This document shows positions 11,003 through 21,700 of a stretch of 64,000 nucleotides of DNA, piece after piece. The position numbers were made by a program, and so were the translations under genes. How positions within the stretch are numbered: the stretch's first letter is position 1; the number at the start of each line of letters is the position of its first letter. The stretch comes from Gigaspora rosea (taxonomy: Eukaryota; Glomeromycota; Glomeromycetes; Diversisporales; Gigasporaceae), in NCBI GenBank assembly GCA_003550325.1, contig QKWP01000219.1:37900-101899 (forward strand), given 5' to 3'. Below the pieces are notes generated by a model, which saw only the letters and a list, made by a program, of their open reading frames with translations, had not been told where the DNA came from and searched no databases.

Positions 11003-11727
11003 TATTTTTTTTTTATTTTTTAATGGCCGTCTACTTTGGCCGACGGTTTTATTGAATATTTGTAATATTTGTTACATGAATGAGTGTACAACTAGCCACA
11101 TGTGCACTTTTGGTGCCTAATTTAAGTAGTCCGCCCGAAGGCTCTACACTAGCTGTCATACCTGCAGACCAACTACGGGACCTGCCTATTTAAACTCTCT
11201 GACCCATGCTTCTCCTATTACTATCTTACCTATAAGCCAGTATATATTATGGCTTTTCTAGAGTTATTCACAATAACTACCGACCTTAGGGCTACTTTAC
11301 CCTCGTAGAAATTGCCAGCCACTTACAAGAATATGTCCCACATCATATAACTATCGTGGTCTTCAGTAACTTGCGCCAAGGCCACATCGTTACCTACATT
11401 GCCCTTATAAGGTTCGTTCTGACCCTAGTACAACCTTATTTTGGTAGCACTTATTAGATCTTCTCTACCTCCTTACTCGGGACTTGCCAAACGGGTTTCT
11501 GTTTTTCTGGTTCCCTGGATTTGCGGTGTAACGAACACCATTGCGCCCGAAAGCTCCCATTCACGATGGTAGGACCAAGCAAGGTTACAGGTTTCATACC
11601 CAACCAATCTGAGCCACAGTTACCGAACACAGGTCTCTTTTTCATTATCGTCACCAGTGGGATTTGAACTCTCGACCTGCTGCTTGGGGGGTGACAACTT
11701 GGCAACTTCTCTAAGTCGCCACACCCT
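11003..11727 (-). mobile_element. SINE-like retroposon with tRNA-type head
   Basis: Read on the minus strand from 11727, the 5' part contains a tRNA-like segment with an A-box-like ttgccaagttg and a B-box-like gagttcaaatcc (plus-strand 11656-11667). A body of about 600 bp without a long gene follows, then a 3' A-rich tail (attaaaaaataaaaaaaaa) at the N gap. Exact 45-bp repeats flank it. Head, tail and flanking duplication together fit a SINE moved by LINE machinery. It is GC-richer than its surroundings. Its length of about 725 bp is long for a SINE, so a chimeric or composite element is possible. Confidence 0.65.
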
Positions 11728-11772
11728 GCAAGGTAATTTACTTATTACCTTATTACGTAAAAGTTGTGACAA
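11728..11772. repeat. 45-bp target-site duplication, right copy
   Basis: Exact copy of 10943-10987 on the other side of the SINE-like insertion. Confidence 0.75.
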
Positions 11773-12699
11773 ATTTACTAAAAAATATATTTACAACTAA
11801 TAACATACTAAGGAATTATTTGACTTTCCCGCAATAGGTAAATAACTTTGCCCAACTCTAACCCGAATATAAATGCTTATAGTGTAGATCTTATAGAGGG
11901 ATCTACCACATAGCACTTTACGTTAGTTTCACTGCCTTTTGTCACTTTATTACCTTTCTTTAGTTTGTTACCTTTTGATAGTTTGCCACCTTTCACAGTT
12001 TCGCAACCTTTAGCCAGTTTCGCCACTTTTTGCCGGTTTTGCCACCTTACGCCAGTTTCGCCATTTTGTCTTTTAAAATTTTTTTTGGCGAAAGTCAAAA
12101 CTAGGTTTTGCCTTTCGCCAATGGCGAAACCTTTCTTCACTCGAGTTGCGTGACTGCAACCTTATTTTTAATCAACTAGCGTGCAATCAATTTCTATTTT
12201 AACTTAAGTGTTAGGAAGAAGAATGAGATAAAGTCTATTTATATTATAAAATATTGCTTAGATAATTCTTAAGCTGGCATATGACTTTTAATAACGTTAC
12301 ACCTAAAACCTTCCTAACTAACAACAAGATGTACTTGCTTATATATAATTTCCAAAATGAAACAACAATACTGTAAAACCTTCTCTAATTTCCTGAAGGA
12401 GTAGAATAATTAAACTCATAAGGATTGTCCATTACGTGGTTTGATTCAAAAGATTTGTCACTAGGCAATTATCTCAATCATTTTTAAATCTATAATCTTA
12501 TAAATTATTTCTATAAATATAGTGGTTATAATCTATTTATAAAAAAAAAGTGAGCTAATTTTAATCAAATAGTTTTTAAAAAAATTTAAATTTGAAAAAT
12601 TGCTCTTGAAACAATTGGAAATACTGTATACTAATTTAAAAACTAAATTAGCTTATAAATCTTAAAATTTTTTATATAATAAAAAACTTATTTTATAAA
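11773..12699. other. Non-coding DNA with a tttcgcca/tttgccac low-complexity block
   Basis: About 11935-12130 is a degenerate repeat of gccagtttcgccacttttt-type units, the inverted relative of the 9411-9545 minisatellite. The remainder is plain AT-rich sequence. Confidence 0.55.
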
Positions 12700-13845
12700 A
12701 ATAATATTATCCCTTAAACTGTAATCCAGGCAAATTAGCCTGGATTTTTTTTAGAAATATTACAATTTTTAAATAAAATAAAAATTTATTAAGAATATAG
12801 GGTATACTTTATTTATAGAATATTTTTTTTAAAATATATTTTATAAATTTTATTATGAAATTTTTTTTAAAATTATTAATAAGCTTTAAAGTAATAAAAG
12901 TTTTAAGTTTTATTTTAAACTTTTTACTATAAAATTTTCTTTAGATTTTCTTAAATTTTATATGTTCTCATCTATAAAAAAAATTTCAATTCTAAAACAA
13001 GTCCTAATTTTTACAAGTAAATCACAACAGTTGCAATAATTAAAGTTGTAATTCTTTTTATAAACTACAACTTTCTATTAAAATAGAAAGCTAAAAATAA
13101 ATTTATAGAGCTTGCCAAAAATAAGTAAATAATTTTTTTGATTAAAAAATTTTTTAAATTTGTCTATTTTTAGCTTATTAGCAACTTAAACTTTTTCCTT
13201 ATAATAAAAAATTAAATCATACTATCCCTTAAATTGTAAGCAAATCCAGGCAAATTTACCTGGAAAATTGCTATAAACTATATTTTTTAAAACTTAAAAT
13301 ATTTAATTAAAAATTTTTATGATAATATATAAAAATAAGAATTATATTTTAGTAGTAATTAATTTTATATTATAAGAAGCTAAAACAGAAAAATTTAAAA
13401 ATTTTTTAACCAAAAAAATTATTTACTTATTCTTGGTGAACTCTATAAATATTAACACTAGCTTCCTGGTTTAATAGTATGTTATAGTTTATAAAAAGGA
13501 TTAGAACTTTTATTATTGTACTTTTGTGATTTACTTGTAAAAATTAGGACTTTATTAGAAGTGAAAATTTTTTTTATAGATGGGAACATATATAATTTAA
13601 GAAAATCTAAAGAACTATTTTATATTAAAAATTTTAAAATAAAAACTTTAAACTTTTATTGCTTTAAAGTTTATTAATAATTTTAAAAAATTTTTATAAT
13701 AAAGTTTATAAAATATATTTTAAAGAAATATTCTATAAATAAAGTATACTCCATATTCTTAATAAATTTTTATTTAAAAAATTGTAATATTTCTAAAAAA
13801 ATTCAGGCAAATTTGCCTTGATTATAATTTAAGAGATAATATAAT
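12700..13845. mobile_element. Long inverted-repeat (foldback) element A
   Basis: The left arm (about 12700-13205) and right arm (about 13375-13845) are inverted copies. Matching landmarks are the ccaggcaaatt ends, the gaaatattacaa and aagtatac..ttataga blocks, tttacaagtaaatcac, and the central ttatttacttattcttgg/ccaaaaataagtaaataa pair. The termini read atcccttaaactgtaatcc and, inverted, atctcttaaattataatc. It is non-coding and old. Confidence 0.75.
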
Positions 13846-14310
13846 TCTTATTTTTAAATAGGAGGCTGTTAAATATCGCAGGTTGCTATATCACAGGTTA
13901 ATATGATTGGCCAATTAGATCACAGGATCTTGCATAACAAAACAAATGAAAAATTAGAAAAATTACAAAAAAATTCAAAATTTTTAAATAACTTGAAATT
14001 TCATTATGTAAACTAGTCTTGGGCTTCTAATTAAAAGTTTTTAGCACTTAATTTTGCATATATATATGCACACTCTAACCTAATATTAATACTAGTTCAG
14101 ACCCTAACCCTAACTATAATCATTTTGAATTTTTTTAAATATTATCCTGCGATATCGCAACCTGCTAAATTTATCAAAATTCTTTAAATATTATCAAAAA
14201 AATTTTAATTAAATATTTTAAGTTTTGAAAAATATAGATCATAAACATATTTATAGCAATTTTTCAGGCAAAATTGCCTAGATTTGCTTACTAAATGTTT
14301 AAGGGATATA
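13219..14310. mobile_element. Inverted-repeat element B, interleaved with element A
   Basis: Its left end (13219-13335: atcccttaaattgtaagc, then a ccaggcaaatttacctgg palindrome) pairs with the right end at 14185-14310 (gcttactaaatgtttaaggg). The ends are related to those of element A, but the pairs cross (A-left, B-left, A-right, B-right) instead of nesting. This suggests repeated insertion or recombination among family members. Confidence 0.65.
13862..14170. mobile_element. MITE inside element B
   Basis: The left terminus gcaggttgctatatcacagg is mirrored at the right by cctgcgatatcgcaacctgc. The interior is about 300 bp, non-coding, and carries telomere-like ccctaaccctaac words that are not a telomere. 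It interrupts element B just before that element's right arm. Confidence 0.7.
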
Positions 14311-14317
14311 TATATCA

Positions 14318-14950
14318 GGTTTGCTAAAATGCACCTATAGTGTTTTATACTATATTACACAAATCTATTAGAATAGTCAATCAAATTTAAGATCAGATGT
14401 AGCATAAAATTTTGTCTTTTTTTGTTTATTTTTAAAAAAACTTATGAAACCACCTTTGGGGCTCTAATAAAAAAAATTCTTTGCTAAATTTTGTATATAC
14501 TAATGTCTCCAGGCCTTACCCTAACCAGGACCCTGGACATCTAGTACAGAGGTCATACATTACACGTTTTAACAAAAACCTCTGGAATTTGAGAAGCAAA
14601 TAAACAGTTTTTGGCAATTACTTGGTATCTAGTGGTCCAATTTGAATGAACTTTTTTTTTAAATGAAGCTCTCAGTGATGTGCATCTAACAAAAAGTTCA
14701 TTCAATTCTAATCACTGGATCAGAAGTTATTTAAACAAATGTAGGTTTGTCATTTTTAGCAAATTAGGTCAAAATTGGCCAAAATCCAGTTATGACCTAT
14801 ATGAGAGATGTCTGGGGTCTTCTCTAATCCTGAAGTAATTAAATTTTTTTTTGTTTTATAACAATTTATTTTATGCTTTGTTACACAACTGTTACACAGA
14901 TTTGCAAATCTAATTTACCTACAGTATAAGGTGCATTATATATATATATA
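14318..14950. other. Repeat-derived non-coding segment
   Basis: It shares ttttttgtttatttttaaaa and cttatgaaaccacc-type words with the MITE at 7457-7816. atgcacc occurs near both ends in opposite orientation (about 14329 and 14930), so it may be another degraded TIR element. No gene seen. Confidence 0.4.
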
Positions 14951-14954
14951 TATA

Positions 14955-16371
14955 CAGTGGCTACCATATTATTGTAGACACTTTTAAAAAATTTATACAG
15001 AGCTAAATATTTAAGATATTGAACTAAAAATTAAATTATAAGTTCTTTAAATCTATATCTTTTAAATAAAAAAAGGTTAAAAAATTTTATACTATAATAT
15101 TTAAGTTTAAATAAAATTTTAGATTTTTATATTTGACTGATTTTCTATATTTTTAATATAGTCTTATAGTAACTAGAATTGCTACATATAGAAATATATA
15201 AACTTAAATTTTTTATTAATAAATTAGCAATTTTTTTAAATTAAGTTATTTAGCATAAAAAATTGCATATATCTTAAAAATTTTATAAATTTTTAAAATA
15301 TTTTTAGTCAGTTACTATATATAGTAATAAAATTACTATATTTGGTAATTAACGTAATTTTGAATTAATAATTGCATTTCTACCATGTGAAATAACGCAC
15401 ACCTGCGCGGTGTTTCGATCACCTGTATGCTATTTTGAGTGCGCGCATATGTGCTATTTTGAGGTAATCTGATTTTTTATCCTGCACTGGCGAAACCTTA
15501 ATATATATATAGAGAAACAATTAACCTATTGTTGAACTTCTATGTAGCGATAGTAAAAAGTGAATAATTTATTTTTAAAAATCTGCGCATTTATAAAGTA
15601 TCGCTTGTAGATTTATGACCTTATTTTTCTTTGTTTTTTGGCTTACGCAGCACTCTAAGGTCTAATTTAAAAAGGATGTGCATAAAACATTTGTTTATTA
15701 TCAAAAATTATATTCAGTATTAAAATAAAAAGAATTGCCATAACAATTTATTATCCTGCTAGGTAAGGTAGCGCTAATTGAACATTTAATGATAGTTATT
15801 CTTGAATCAATTAAAGCTAAAAAGAATAAATATGAAGCATTTGTTGAACACTTTTGTTATGCATTCAATTATATAGTATTCTATATATGGTGTGTGCTAT
15901 TTCGGGATGCGCATGGGCATTATTTCAAAACCACATATGCTATTTTCAGGGATGCAATTTTCAAAATAATGCCCATGATCGTTATTTCACGATAATACGG
16001 TATATTTAGAAATAACAACTACTTTAAAATTTTTTAAAATTTTGCAAAAATTTGAGATTTTTGTAATTTGTCATACTGAATAATTTTTTGCTTATTTTTG
16101 AAATTTAATTAGTTTAATAAAAAATTAATTTTTACTATACAGTTATTATTTTAATTAATTTTGTACAAAAATAAAAACTGGTCAAACATAAAAATCTAAA
16201 ATTTTACTTAAACTTAATTATTTTAAAAACTGTAGCATAAAATTTTTAAAACTTGTTTTTATTTAAAAGATGTAGATTTAAAGAATTTATAATTTAATTT
16301 AAGCTTAATATCTCATATATTTAGCCATGTATAAATTTTTAAAGTGTCCACAATAATATTGTAGACCAATG
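14955..16371. mobile_element. Mariner/Tc1-like non-autonomous TIR element
   Basis: The left end cagtggctaccatattattg (then tagacacttt) and the right end in reverse complement, cattggtctacaatattatt (then gtggacactt), are long inverted repeats that extend through ttaaatctatatcttttaaa/tttaaaagatgtagatttaa for about 200 bp. TA flanks both ends, as expected for the Tc1/mariner superfamily. No transposase survives, and the middle is occupied by a TACCGTAT-family insertion. Confidence 0.75.
15375..16003. mobile_element. TACCGTAT-family element nested in the mariner-like element
   Basis: The left end is taccatgtgaaataacgcac; the right end cgttatttcacgataatacg followed by gta is its approximate inverse. 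Short inverted words such as gcccatgatcgttatttc and gggcattatttc lie inside. The insert postdates the surrounding mariner-like element. Confidence 0.6.
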
Positions 16372-17331
16372 TATATAGTTAAAATTTATAAAAAAATTTT
16401 TTATAATTATTTAAAATATTTTTTACTTTATATCTTATTATTTATAGTAATTTATTACTATATTTGGTTAATTAACTTATTAATATGGTAATTTTTTGTT
16501 TTTTTTTTTATTTTAAATAAATTTTAATGATTTTTTAAAAGAAAAATAGTAGTAAAAAATAAATATAATAAAATTTGCATATAAATTTATAAAATTTGTA
16601 AAAATATTACATGATATAAACCTTATCTTGGGTTAGAATATTTGATTGGCCAGTTGAATAGACGGATATTAGAGTTTTAATATTAAGATATATAAGAGAG
16701 TCTTTAATCAACGAACTTATTCAATCTAAATAAACCAACGAAAAGCATGAAACATATTCTACTTAGATAAAACTATAAAATTATTTACAAATTAAACGAA
16801 TATCATATAATGACCTAACTTTAATATTCGTAAACGCATATATATAGGAATTGCTACTTGCATTTTCTTGCGTATTTGAAAATAAGTGCAGTCCCGAAAA
16901 CAAGGATAAAATGAAAAAGGAAAGATAAATGATCACAAAATACAAGATTTTGGCATGTACACCATCAAACATGGCTGTAAACCATACTTATAGAAAATAA
17001 AGGGAAAATAAAACCAAATGGGGAATAACCTCTACTACCTACACGAAACCAAAATTCAACAACAAAAAACATGAAAAGAAAGAAGAAAAGGCAAAAAAAA
17101 AAAGAAAGATAAACAAATATAGTTAAAAACCCGTAATTAATAATATATTATAAAAATATAAATTCTAATTTAAACCATTAAATAGCCCGTGTAAAGTATA
17201 TTTTATATGTATATGTCCACACTTAGATTATCAATTCATCGAGATTATCAAATCATCATCAAATTTGTCTGGTTCTATTCAAATAAAATTATAGTTTTGT
17301 TAATAACTTATAAACTAAATATACTGTCAAG
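16372..17331. other. Intergenic DNA downstream of the kinase gene
   Basis: AT-rich with no recognisable gene. It probably contains the 3' untranslated region and terminator of the minus-strand kinase gene, but I cannot place them. Confidence 0.5.
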
Positions 17332-18626
17332 TTAAATATTATTAATAAAAACAATACCCGCTAAATCATTTTCAAATTTTTGTATATCGATAAACATAGA
17401 ATCTAGTTTTTCTGATGACTTAATCGGCAAAGTTTTGATAGCTTCGTCAGCAGCCAGGAATGCACTTTTGATTTTAAGTTGCTCATCATTAAGACGTATA
17501 TCATCAAATTCCATGTAGCGTGACCACTTATTAAGATTTGTAAAAATATTGACAGCAGTAGGCCGTTTTTGAGGGTCAGAATCCATGCATTGTTTAGCCA
17601 TTTCAATATAACAATCTGGAGTTTTGGGAGCAAAATTTGGGCGCAGCCCTTTAAAAATCTTTATTACAAAATTTGTAATATCAGTATCAGAATCTATATT
17701 ATATTCTTTAAAAGGTCTTTCTGCAGTTGTCATTTGCGCCATAATAACACCAAAGCCATAAATATCAGATGATTGTGAAGATTGTTGACCATTTAGAACT
17801 TCTGGTGCAACATAAGGAACTTTTCCAAAAACTATTCCTTCTGAATTGAGTTCACTAATTTTTTTAGACAACCCAAGGTCTGCAATATATGAAATAATTT
17901 TTCCTTGGTATAAATTTTGCAAAATATTACCACTATGAAAGTCATTATGAATATACCCTGCTTCATGAATTTGAGCCAATTCTGCTGAAATATATAAAAG
18001 TTGTTGCAATTTGCTTTTCCATGTAAGGTCTTTAAAATTTTTTGCCAAATAGTTATCGAGGCTTCCTTCATTAGCATATTGAAATACCATAAGGTATTTA
18101 TTAGTATTTGTATTTTTAGTCATTCCATATATCTCAAGTCCACTACCCTTTAATTTGCATTCTAAGTGATTTGCAAACTTATACAATAATTTAAATTAAC
18201 ATTTTAGTAATAAGCAATTTATGGTTTTTTTTAAAAAAAGAACTTAATTCATTTAAAAAACTATATTTATCTGTCTCAGAATCAGGCAATGTCTTAAGTG
18301 CAACTTTAGACAATTGTTCGCGAGATCTCTCGAAGGATTCATTTCTTTCAACAGTTTGTCGTATTCCATCCAACCAAGTTGCAGAAAATACTGTACCAAA
18401 CCCTCCCCTACCAATTTCTTTGATGTTATCTAGCCTATTGAATGGAATCCATTCAATCACTTGCTCATGTGCAGTAGCTTTACGTTGCATATCCTTTATC
18501 AAATTGTCAATATGCTCATTTCCACTTGTCCATCCCTTAGTTGCTTTTTTAGGATCACATGTTTGGCACCAAGCTCCATAGGTATTATTTTTGTTGCAAG
18601 ATGCACACTTTCCATATTTAGAAGAT
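17332..18626 (-). CDS. Tyrosine-kinase-like protein kinase domain, terminal exon(s) of the microexon gene
   Basis: From the taaacag acceptor at 18626 the exon reads a Cys-rich motif (KYGKCASCNKNNTYGAWCQTC), then WTSGNEHIDNLIKD. The kinase domain follows: a GRGGFGTVFSATW glycine loop, VALKTL lysine, HNDFHSGNIL catalytic loop with its aspartate, ADLGLSKK in place of DFG, VAPEVL, and a C-lobe ending CMDSDPQKRPT. This architecture is a hugely expanded TKL-type family in Glomeromycotina; a role in serine/threonine signalling is inferred. The frame breaks near 18186-18250, where a small intron with a tactaa branch-like site, or a one-base indel in the A/T run, separates the N-lobe from the rest. 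The stop is at 17332. The acceptor phase (two bases borrowed) equals the only open phase of the upstream microexon array. Confidence 0.85.
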
Positions 18627-18703
18627 CTGTTTAATATACACACTTGTTAGTTCCGATTTTAGTTATTTAATATTATTCATGTTATGATGGTATTAGTACT
18701 GAC

Positions 18704-21700
18704 CGCCTTAAATTAGCATCCGTGATAATAATATATGAGTCAATTGAAAGTATTATATAAAAATTTTATATAATGTTCAAGCTTATTGATATTTTGATTT
18801 AATAAATGAATAATTAATTTATACTCACACAATGTAATTTTGATTAAATATTATTCAGCACTAATTCGTTCAAATCATTAAATAAAATATGGGAAACTTA
18901 TACACACCGGCTTATTTATATATTTATTTGGAGAATCATTATTTAGTATTGACTCATTGTTATTGTCTGAGGCTGAAACTAAAATATTCTATTCACTAGT
19001 AATATATTTATGCTTCTGATAGAAATTTCAGCTTCAGCCACCACATGAATTAATTTCGTACTTACTAGCTAATTCATACAAGCATTTGCAATGTCATTTG
19101 CCATTGATTTTTGTAAACATAAATTTGACAATGGAAATAGTCGGACCTTATACTTACTCCCTGATAGTTAATGAATTAATCATTAACGAAGCATTATTCA
19201 TGAAATTTTGTTTGAAAATATTGCTTAATTTGCACTTACAAGCTATCAATTTAAGAAATTACATAAAATAATTTAAAAATAATTCATATTAAATTTAAAT
19301 TGACAACTGCAGTATATTTTATACTCACTAGCTGAGAATTTATTTAATTATGAAGTTTTATTATTTATGCTGATTCATCATTATTCGAACAATTATAGTT
19401 AAATTTGTACCCACCACCTGATTATTCATTTTGAATAATGCATTTGGAGAAGTATTATTTAGCTTTGGTTTCATAACTTCTGATATGACAATAGTAAAGT
19501 TTTATACTCACCCTCTAGTAATTTATAATTTACATGCAATAATTGAAATATTATTTAGTTTTGGTTTCATAACTTCTGATATGAAAATATTAAAGTTTTA
19601 TACTCACTCTCTAGTAATTTATAATTTACATGCAATAATTGAAATATTATTTAGCAATAATTTAGTAATTTTCGATTTGATAATTGGTTATATACTTACC
19701 GTCTAATAATTTGCATAATTTATTAGTACTGATTCATTAATAAATTTGGTTTGATTAACAACTTTATACTGTACTTACTCCTTGGCATAACTATATCGAT
19801 ATGAAAAATTTTAGCGCCAATTATCACAAGATAAAAACTCTAAATTGATAAATGAATGTTAAAATTTATGCCTACTCACCTCCTGTTCATTATAGAAATT
19901 GTATAAACACTATTCAGTATAAATTGTTTTACTAGATTCTAATTTGTTGTCAAATGAAATTAACTTTTACCATGCGCTGGATTTACGTAATTTTTGTAAT
20001 AATTAGATGAGATTGTTAAAATTTCGTTATGGAATTAAGGTAATATACTTTGAACATAAAGATAATTAATGCATTTAACAAACGCATTTTCTTGGATTCT
20101 ATACTCACAAACTGATAAGATGTGATATGTAAATTGAAAAATTATTTAATATGCATTCATTATGAAGCTTTATTTTGAATTAATATATTATACATACTCC
20201 CTAGTTATTTATGTAATAAATTAGGCATTTGGTGAGACACAGCACAGTATTTATTCGAGTTAATTATTAAGTAAAGCAAATATAGCTGAACTTTATGCTT
20301 ACCGTCTAGTTCATGAAATTTTATTTGTTTATTTAGAATAATATTATTCAACGTTAATTAATTCATGAAATTGGAATATACAACATATTTACCGTCTAAT
20401 TGTATTAAATAAAGATTCGTGAAATTCTGTTTGATGAGGATATATAGAATTTTATACTCACAGGCTAATAATTTATGCAATAATTTTTAGATAAAATCCA
20501 TAATGAATCGTGAACTGATAAATTAATTAATATAGTGGATATTACTACTCACACCCTTTTTTGTATAATTGATGCTATCAGTATTGATCATTATTTAATT
20601 CTAGAACATTTATCAAACTTCACTTACATACTGATAATTTGTGTAATAATTCAAAATACGAATTAGCGTTCATGACTCTATAAGTTAATATTATTGAGTC
20701 TATACTCACCTCCTGTAAGTTTGTATTTTTTATTAGCATAACTATAAGTTTCGTGAAAATGAACATAATGAATTTTATACTAACCCACTGGGCAATTATG
20801 TATTATTAATATTCAATATTTATTTATTATGAACTTCTAATTAATAAATATGTGTAAACTTACTGCCTGGTTATTTGTAGATATTTTAAGATTTCAAGAA
20901 ATAATCATTATATAAGTTAGGTAAGTTAAAAACCAAAAATATAATTTTCGATTTTTAAACTTTAATAATAGTTTGACAACTTGATCTACTTTAATAATTT
21001 TACAGTTTTTAATTCTGCAAGCTTGTAGCGATTGCTGTAAATGGCCGAATAAAACACCCACTCGATAGTAGACACTGGTGTAAATCGCAGGATCTTCTTT
21101 AATTAAATGTGGTTCTTAAAAATCTAGATTGCGTTATAAACGCAAAGCGTATATACATTTCAAATTTTTACTCTATCTTGTATAAAAATTCTGCCATGTA
21201 CTATACCCGTGTCTATTAAAAGATTTAAAATTGGTGGAATGTAAAACCCAGGTCTTGTATCCGGCCATTTACGTTTATAAAAATTTGTCAGGTTATTTTA
21301 TCTAAAGTTTAAAAATATAAAGAGCTTGATTTCTACTAATTTTTCATATACACTTATACTTACTCCCTAGTAATATATGCAATTTATGTTGTTATTTAGT
21401 GTTAATTTTTTTATATTTTGAACTTTATATCTTCCTTCTCAACATTCGCACAGTTAGTTTATGACGTACTTATAAATTTTATTAATAAAGTTTATTAATA
21501 AAGTTTATTAATAAAGTTTATTAATAAAGTTTATTAATAAAGTTTATTAGTAAAGTTTATTAATAAAGTTTATTAATAAAGTTTATTAATAAAGTTTATT
21601 AATAAAGCTTATTACAAAAACTTTACGTGATTGTAAAAGATTCTAACATAATGGATTGCAGAGTAGGAAGACTGTAAATGAAATATTATTAATTTTATAA

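Noticed and set aside
11454-11705. Minus-strand frame with SSRSRVQIP
   Set aside because: This residue string is the well-known chance translation of a tRNA B-box; it belongs to the SINE-like head, not to a protein gene.
14095-14115. Telomere-like ccctaaccctaac
   Set aside because: Only a few units, internal to a MITE; similar words near 47320 and 29890 are also short and scattered.
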